Origin: Planctomycetota bacterium
GTDB taxonomy: Bacteria > Planctomycetota > Planctomycetia > Pirellulales > Thermoguttaceae
Reading direction: 5' to 3'
Assembly: GCA_021784975.1 (NCBI GenBank)
Contig: JAJYGU010000090.1
Location: 1-9,800, forward strand
Length of the DNA: 9,800 nt
Shown here: piece by piece, positions 5,621 to 9,800 of the stretch
How the letters are laid out: every line of letters begins with the position of its first letter
How positions within the stretch are numbered: position 1 is the stretch's first letter
The notes under the pieces: model-generated
The model's database searches: none
Seen by the model: only the letters and a program-made list of their open reading frames with translations
Told to the model about the DNA's origin: nothing
Translations under genes and position numbers: made by a program

Positions 5621-7996
5621 TTACTCGACCGTCGCCTCCTGTTCCACTTCTTCCAGCGCCTTGTCCGTGCTGCTGGGATCGACGCGGCGGCAGCTTTCGG
5701 TGAGCCGGGCGGCCACGTCGCCCAGGTCGCCGCGCCAATCTTCCTGGCTGGTGTCGGCCGGGCAGAGTTGCAGGAACTCGCCCACCAGAAGAATCATTCG
5801 CAAGGCGTGGCGGAAGATGACCCCTTCCTGCTTCTGCAGGCTCTTGCTGGTGATATACTTGTTGAAATCTCCGCCAAACTCCAGCAGCTCTCCGGCGGCC
5901 CACACCGGAGAGACCCGCAGGTCGCGGACCCCCGGAAAATCGTAGTCGAATAACCGCCGCAGCTTGTCGGCCAGGGCAAGCACCCACACCCGGTCTTCCT
6001 CGAACACGCGGCGATGACCGCGCTCTTCCTCGGCCTCTTCCTTGGCCGTGGCCGATAGCTCTTCCGGCGTGGCCAGGCCCAGTTGCAGCAGGTGGGCGTC
6101 AAGCCTCAAAGTGGCCAGCGGGCCGGGCGGCAATTCGCTCTGCTTGGGCACCCGCACGAAATGGGCCACCGATCGCGGCAGCTCCAGCACGCTTTCCATC
6201 GCCTGAATCCGCTCGTTGCGGTCGGCCACGCCCAATTGATTCACCAGGAACACGGCGTAGAGCGGGTGGATGCCGCGAAACAGTAACAGCTTGGCGAGGT
6301 CTTCCGTGGGCCGGGCCAACATCGGCTGGTACGGCTCGGGCTCGACTTGTTTGGCCTTCTCCGCGAAGCCGAAGGAGAACTCCAGCCGCGGTTGTGTCTT
6401 TGACTTTGCGGCCTCGGCGGCTGCGGCGGCTGCTTCGACCTCCTCTTTCTTCGGCGGCTCCGGTTCGAGGGTGACGTAGCCCGCCCGCCAGAGTGTCATC
6501 AGCATCTGGTCGAGTTCGCGCTGCCCGGCCTCGATCCGGCCGGGTTCCATGAGCCGCTTGCCCACCAGCCGGCGAATCCGATCGACCTCGGGCGAGGCGT
6601 CGAGCATGTAGGCCAGCAGCCGCCACGGCAACGGTCCGCGGCTGTAAAGCTTGCCCGGCGGGGCCTGGCACAACTTGTTGAACTGGGCCTCGTTCCAATA
6701 CTGCTCGTTGGCCCGGCGGGTAGGCATCTTCTTCTTGAGCGCCTTCTTGGCCTTCAGCAGACCGGGGTCCTTGGTATCCTCGGGAATCTGATCGTACTTC
6801 TCGCGCCAGCGGGCGATCTTCACGTCGTCTTCGTGCGCCAGCACGAACACGTGGCCTTCCTTGTCGAATTGCGGGCGGCCCGCCCGGCCGAAAATCTGGT
6901 GGGCCGTGCTGGGATCGAGCAGTTTCTTCTTCTCGGGCGGCCCTTTCATAATGCTCGGCACCACCACCGACCGCGCCGGCAGATTGATGCCCGAGGAAAG
7001 CGTCTCCGTGCAGACGGCCACCGAAAGGAGTTTCCTTTGAAACAGTTCCTCGACGATGCGGCGATACTTGGGCAACACGCCGGCGTGGTGCACCCCCACG
7101 CCCCGCACCAGGAGCTGTTTGAGTTTCGGGCCGGCGCCTTCGGACCAATCGTAATCGTCCAGGGCCTTGCTCAGCCGGGCCTGCTGGCCGCTCGTCAGGA
7201 TGCCTTTGCCCTTGAGTTGCTCGGCCACCGTCCAACATTCCTCGCGGTTGAAGCAGAAGATCAAGGCGGGCGTGCGGCGGACCTCGTCCTCGCCTTTCGC
7301 CATCTCCTCGATGTGCTCGGTCAGCAGCGTGTCGCCCACCCAATGGAACCGCAGCGGGACCTTCCGCTCATCGCCGGTGACCAGTTCCAGTCGCCGCTGG
7401 TGGGCCTGGCGCAGCCAGTGCAGAAAATCGACCGCGTTGCCCACCGTGGCCGAGAGCAGCAAGGTGCGCACATGCGCCGGCAGCAGCCCCAGCGCCAGTT
7501 CCCATACCATGCCGCGCTCGGGATCGGCGAAGCTATGGAATTCGTCCATCACCACCGCGCCGACCTGGCGGAAATCGAAGGCGGCCGTGTGCAGCAGACG
7601 GTTCAAGAGGATCTCGGCCACCACCACCAGCACGCGGGCATCGGGATTTTCGCGGCGGTTGCCGGTCACCAAGCCCACATCGGCCGGCTGGAAGCCCCAC
7701 TTGACGGCCAAGGTCTGCATCTCGCGGAACTTCTGCTCCGTTAAGGCGATCAGTGGAGTGGTGTAGTAGGCCGTCTTGCCGCTGTGCAGGGCCTCGAACA
7801 GGGCCGCCTCGGCGATCACCGTCTTGCCCGTCCCGGTTGGCGCACACACCAAGACGCCTTGCTCCGCCGAGAACCAGGCCAACAGCGCTTCTTCCTGCAC
7901 CCGATACGGCTCGAAAGGAAGCTGGTCCAGATAGCGGCTGGCCAGATCGTCGCGGCTTGGGAGAGGAGATGGAGGAGATGCTGGCGATGAACTCAT
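5621..7996 (-). CDS. Ski2/Mtr4-like DExH-box helicase
   Basis: The protein has 791 residues from the ATG at 7996. All superfamily 2 helicase motifs are present: Q-like FEPYRVQEEAL (28-38), Walker A APTGTGKT (52-59), TPLIAL (80-85), the DEFH box (151-154) followed by SFADPERG, SAT (182-184), GVHHAGVLPKYR (301-312), TETLSSGINLPA (330-341) and QIFGRAGRPQFD (367-378). The DExH-x6-ERG and HHAG-LP-YR signatures are those of the Ski2/Mtr4 group, ATP-driven 3'-5' helicases that act on RNA in eukaryotic exosome pathways. After the core comes a winged-helix-like region, an Ala/Glu/Lys linker (about 514-535), and a C-terminal region whose end (VIFRHALRMILLVGEFLQL) resembles the helical DSHCT domain. Substrate in this bacterium is unknown; RNA processing or decay is an inference. 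An in-frame TTG at 8032 would add 12 residues; neither start has a clear ribosome binding site. Confidence 0.92.
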   Translation of the reverse strand: MSSSPASPPSPLPSRDDLASRYLDQLPFEPYRVQEEALLAWFSAEQGVLVCAPTGTGKTVIAEAALFEALHSGKTAYYTTPLIALTEQKFREMQTLAVKWGFQPADVGLVTGNRRENPDARVLVVVAEILLNRLLHTAAFDFRQVGAVVMDEFHSFADPERGMVWELALGLLPAHVRTLLLSATVGNAVDFLHWLRQAHQRRLELVTGDERKVPLRFHWVGDTLLTEHIEEMAKGEDEVRRTPALIFCFNREECWTVAEQLKGKGILTSGQQARLSKALDDYDWSEGAGPKLKQLLVRGVGVHHAGVLPKYRRIVEELFQRKLLSVAVCTETLSSGINLPARSVVVPSIMKGPPEKKKLLDPSTAHQIFGRAGRPQFDKEGHVFVLAHEDDVKIARWREKYDQIPEDTKDPGLLKAKKALKKKMPTRRANEQYWNEAQFNKLCQAPPGKLYSRGPLPWRLLAYMLDASPEVDRIRRLVGKRLMEPGRIEAGQRELDQMLMTLWRAGYVTLEPEPPKKEEVEAAAAAAEAAKSKTQPRLEFSFGFAEKAKQVEPEPYQPMLARPTEDLAKLLLFRGIHPLYAVFLVNQLGVADRNERIQAMESVLELPRSVAHFVRVPKQSELPPGPLATLRLDAHLLQLGLATPEELSATAKEEAEEERGHRRVFEEDRVWVLALADKLRRLFDYDFPGVRDLRVSPVWAAGELLEFGGDFNKYITSKSLQKQEGVIFRHALRMILLVGEFLQLCPADTSQEDWRGDLGDVAARLTESCRRVDPSSTDKALEEVEQEATVE

Positions 7997-8053
7997 ATTC
8001 GAGTAGCCGATCCGGGATCGCACCGTTAACAAGAGAAGAATACACTCTTGGCG

Positions 8054-8092
8054 GGCGAAAATGGACTATTCGCCGCAAGGAGCATTTTCGCC
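8054..8092 (-). repeat. 10-bp inverted repeat in the Wzz-helicase gap, alternative hairpins
   Basis: GGCGAAAATG (8054-8063) and CATTTTCGCC (8083-8092) are perfectly complementary across 19 bases. Within the loop TTCGCC (8069-8074) can pair instead with GGCGAA (8054-8059) across nine bases, so two hairpins compete for the same arm. There is no T run after the stem on the minus strand, so it is not a classical terminator of the upstream gene. It begins about where transcription from the -10-like box at 8100-8105 would start, so it may form the 5' end of the helicase messenger. It could equally be an operator. Confidence 0.6.
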
Positions 8093-8099
8093 GGGGAAT

Positions 8100-8105
8100 A
8101 GTATA
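8100..8105 (-). promoter_or_regulatory. Possible -10 box for the helicase-protease unit
   Basis: On the minus strand TATACT matches TATAAT in five of six bases and sits in an AT-rich patch within GC-rich surroundings (the palindrome GTATATAC at 8101-8108). The base run 17 positions upstream has no good -35 match, so this is a weak call. Otherwise the helicase would be transcribed by read-through from the Wzz-like gene. Confidence 0.3.
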
Positions 8106-8164
8106 TACCCTTACCAGAACAGCGCGAAGCTGCCAGCCGCGCCAGAACACACGTACGCTCCGAA

Positions 8165-9715
8165 TCAGCGGGCTCGGCGGACCAGGCGGCCGTCGACGAG
8201 CTTCTGTAGGGCCTGCTTCAAGGTGAGCCGGCCGTTGCAGATCGGATGGGGCTGCCTTGGGCGGTCGCTGAACCCGTCGTAGCTCGCCACGGGGGCCGAC
8301 CAACACTCCTCCCTCGGCAAGGCGGCGGCCTGGCCGTTGGTCCGGCGAGGCGGCACTTTATCGCCCGTTGCCACCGGCACGCCGAGGAACACGCATCCGA
8401 ACCCGGCCAGCAGGCCGCCGAGAATGCCCGAAAGGGCAATCACGATCCGCGGCGGGCCCAGCGGGCGGATGCCGGCGTCGGGAGCATCGATCCGGCTGAT
8501 GAGGCTGGCGGCCCGGGCGCTGGCCTCGCAATCGCGGGCTTCGGCCAGGTTCTGCTCGGAGCGTTCCAGGATGGCAGCCCGATTTTTGACTTCGGCCACT
8601 TGGTTGGCATAGGCGGCCCGGCCGGCTGCCAGGCGGTCGAGGCGAGCCAATGTGTTGGCCAGTTGCTCGTGCAGCAGGGCGTCGCGTTCGGCGTTCAGCC
8701 GCAGATCGACGTTCAGGCCGCCGATGGCCAGAGTCAGCTCGCGGTGCAGACGCCGGCCGATCTCGTCTTCGGTCTGATGGGCGGCCTTGACGCGGGGATG
8801 GTTGTCGGACATCGTCCCCAGCAAGCTGGAGGTGCGGAGCTGGGCGTCGATCAGCCCCTCTTTCAGGCGCCGCAGGGCGGGCTGAGAATCCAGCAGTTGG
8901 TTCGGAGTGGCGATCAACTTGCCGGGATCATTCTCGGCGGTCCGCAGGATCGCCAACAGCTCGCGATTCGACTTCTCGCTGGCGGTGTTGGCCCGGAGCT
9001 GGCCGCGGATTTCTTCGGCGCTGCGGCGCAGGGCGCTGTCGCTGTTGGCCATCTCTTGCATCGAGCGCAGCTCGGCCAAATCGCTGCCGAAATGCTTCTC
9101 GGTGGCCGCCATCGCCGTGGTGGCCGCATCCAGATCGGCTCGGGCAATCTGCACCGTCTTCAAGAGTTCGCCGATCATGCTGTGGGCCTTGGCATCGCGG
9201 AGGGCCTTCAACTGGATCTGTAATTGTCGGTAGACCGCTTCGTTCAGGGCAACGGCCCGTTGGCGAGTTTCCGCCTGGACATTCAAATAGAAGACTTCGG
9301 TCTTGCCGAACTCAGCACCCTTCGGCGGCACCAGCGTGACACCCTTGCGGACGGCAATCAGGTCGCGACCGGTGGGCCAGGCCTCGGGCTTCGAATACCC
9401 GCTCGGCGCACCGACCTGACGCAAGGCGGCCTCCAACACGCCTCGGCTCTTCACCATCTCAAGGATCGTTTCCTGGGCGGTCTTCATTTCCTCGGGATCG
9501 CTGAACTTGCCTGGCTTCTTGTCCGCATTCGACGCTTCGTTGCGGGTAATCAGGGCCTGCGAGGCCTCCCAGGTGTCTGGAAAGGTTACCGCATATATGC
9601 CCACCGCGACGGCCACCACCGCAGCCGGCACGAGCCACCACTTCCAATGAGCGGCCAGCAGCGAAGTAATTTGCCGGATCGAAACAGGCGAGGTGGTTGT
9701 TGGTGCGAATGCCAT
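8165..9715 (-). CDS. Wzz/GumC-type polysaccharide chain-length/co-polymerase protein
   Basis: The protein has 516 residues from the ATG at 9715 (an in-frame GTG at 9724 would add three). It has the layout of the Wzz/GumC/ExoP family: a short N-terminus, a first membrane helix (about 26-45, WWLVPAAVVAVAVGIYAVTF), a large outer region, and a second membrane helix (about 423-446, RIVIALSGILGGLLAGFGCVF) preceded by a Pro-rich stretch (APDAGIRPLGPPR). The early outer part has the family's WEASQALITR strand, and NHPRV (305-309) matches the usual HP-x-V motif. The regions about 150-260 and 310-400 are Ala/Glu/Arg-rich and likely coiled coil. About 70 residues follow the second helix, with two Cys and no Walker motif, so there is no fused tyrosine kinase. 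Such proteins set the length of, or help export, cell-surface polysaccharide. A sigma54 promoter precedes it; a polysaccharide cluster may lie beyond the right edge. Confidence 0.85.
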   Translation of the reverse strand: MAFAPTTTSPVSIRQITSLLAAHWKWWLVPAAVVAVAVGIYAVTFPDTWEASQALITRNEASNADKKPGKFSDPEEMKTAQETILEMVKSRGVLEAALRQVGAPSGYSKPEAWPTGRDLIAVRKGVTLVPPKGAEFGKTEVFYLNVQAETRQRAVALNEAVYRQLQIQLKALRDAKAHSMIGELLKTVQIARADLDAATTAMAATEKHFGSDLAELRSMQEMANSDSALRRSAEEIRGQLRANTASEKSNRELLAILRTAENDPGKLIATPNQLLDSQPALRRLKEGLIDAQLRTSSLLGTMSDNHPRVKAAHQTEDEIGRRLHRELTLAIGGLNVDLRLNAERDALLHEQLANTLARLDRLAAGRAAYANQVAEVKNRAAILERSEQNLAEARDCEASARAASLISRIDAPDAGIRPLGPPRIVIALSGILGGLLAGFGCVFLGVPVATGDKVPPRRTNGQAAALPREECWSAPVASYDGFSDRPRQPHPICNGRLTLKQALQKLVDGRLVRRAR

Positions 9716-9769
9716 GCGAGTCACTCTCAGTTCGAGGATCGAGGGCCCATTGAGTGTTTCCAGGGTCGA

Positions 9770-9786
9770 TGCAAGCTGGGTGCCAA
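9770..9786 (-). promoter_or_regulatory. sigma54 (RpoN) -24/-12 promoter of the Wzz-like gene
   Basis: On the minus strand TTGGCAC (9786-9780) is followed by five bases and TTGCA (9774-9770). The invariant GG and GC are separated by exactly ten bases, as required for sigma54, and the flanking TTGGCAC and TTGCA match the consensus closely. With the GC at about -12, transcription would begin near 9759-9760, leaving a leader of about 44 bases before the ATG at 9715. An enhancer-binding activator site would be expected further upstream, outside the window. Confidence 0.75.
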
Positions 9787-9800
9787 GCCGAGGAAAAGGC

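Noticed and set aside
5016..5945. 309-codon plus-strand frame
   Set aside because: Antisense to the protease and the helicase 3' end; no recognisable features.
6410..6440. Short GCGGC-type repeat
   Set aside because: It encodes the Ala-rich linker of the helicase and is too short and irregular to be a separate repeat element.
6833..7744. 303-codon plus-strand frame
   Set aside because: Antisense to the helicase motor domain.

Overview
The window looks like a chromosomal segment of a GC-rich planctomycete, perhaps of the Pirellulales type. This is an inference from several traits: an S16 protein with a long Ala/Glu/Lys/Pro tail, a secreted DUF1573 protein, a Ski2/Mtr4-like helicase, intergenic palindromes with a GGGGACAG core, and several genes without a clear Shine-Dalgarno sequence. 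Taxonomy cannot be proven from this window alone.

Left part (1-2856, minus strand): a compact translation and secretion operon read ffh -> rpsP -> trmD -> rplS. It encodes the SRP GTPase, ribosomal protein S16, the tRNA m1G37 methyltransferase and the first 26 residues of L19. The usual rimM (and khpA) between rpsP and trmD is missing. The 114-base trmD-rplS gap holds an 11-bp perfect inverted repeat. A good sigma70-type promoter lies 26 bases upstream of the ffh ATG.

Middle (2857-4440): a 482-base divergent intergenic region without a convincing gene but with several short inverted repeats. It ends in a near-consensus promoter (TTGACA, 17-base spacer, TAGATT) and a clear RBS for a secreted DUF1573 protein on the plus strand. 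Between this gene and the convergent protease gene sits a nested palindrome of about 100 bases. It shares its core with the trmD-rplS repeat and may also terminate transcription.

Right part (4440-9800, minus strand): read in the order of transcription, a Wzz/GumC-type polysaccharide chain-length protein, a Ski2-like DExH helicase of about 790 residues, and a membrane-anchored HtrA/DegS-like serine protease. The helicase and protease genes are 41 bases apart and probably co-transcribed. The Wzz-like gene is preceded by a textbook sigma54 (-24/-12) promoter, which suggests that exopolysaccharide functions here are under RpoN and an activator. The Wzz-helicase gap contains a 10-bp inverted repeat that can fold in two mutually exclusive ways.

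No tRNA, rRNA, CRISPR array, insertion sequence or phage gene was recognised. The most noteworthy items are the sigma54 promoter, the two related REP-like palindromes, the bacterial Ski2-like helicase and the lost rimM.
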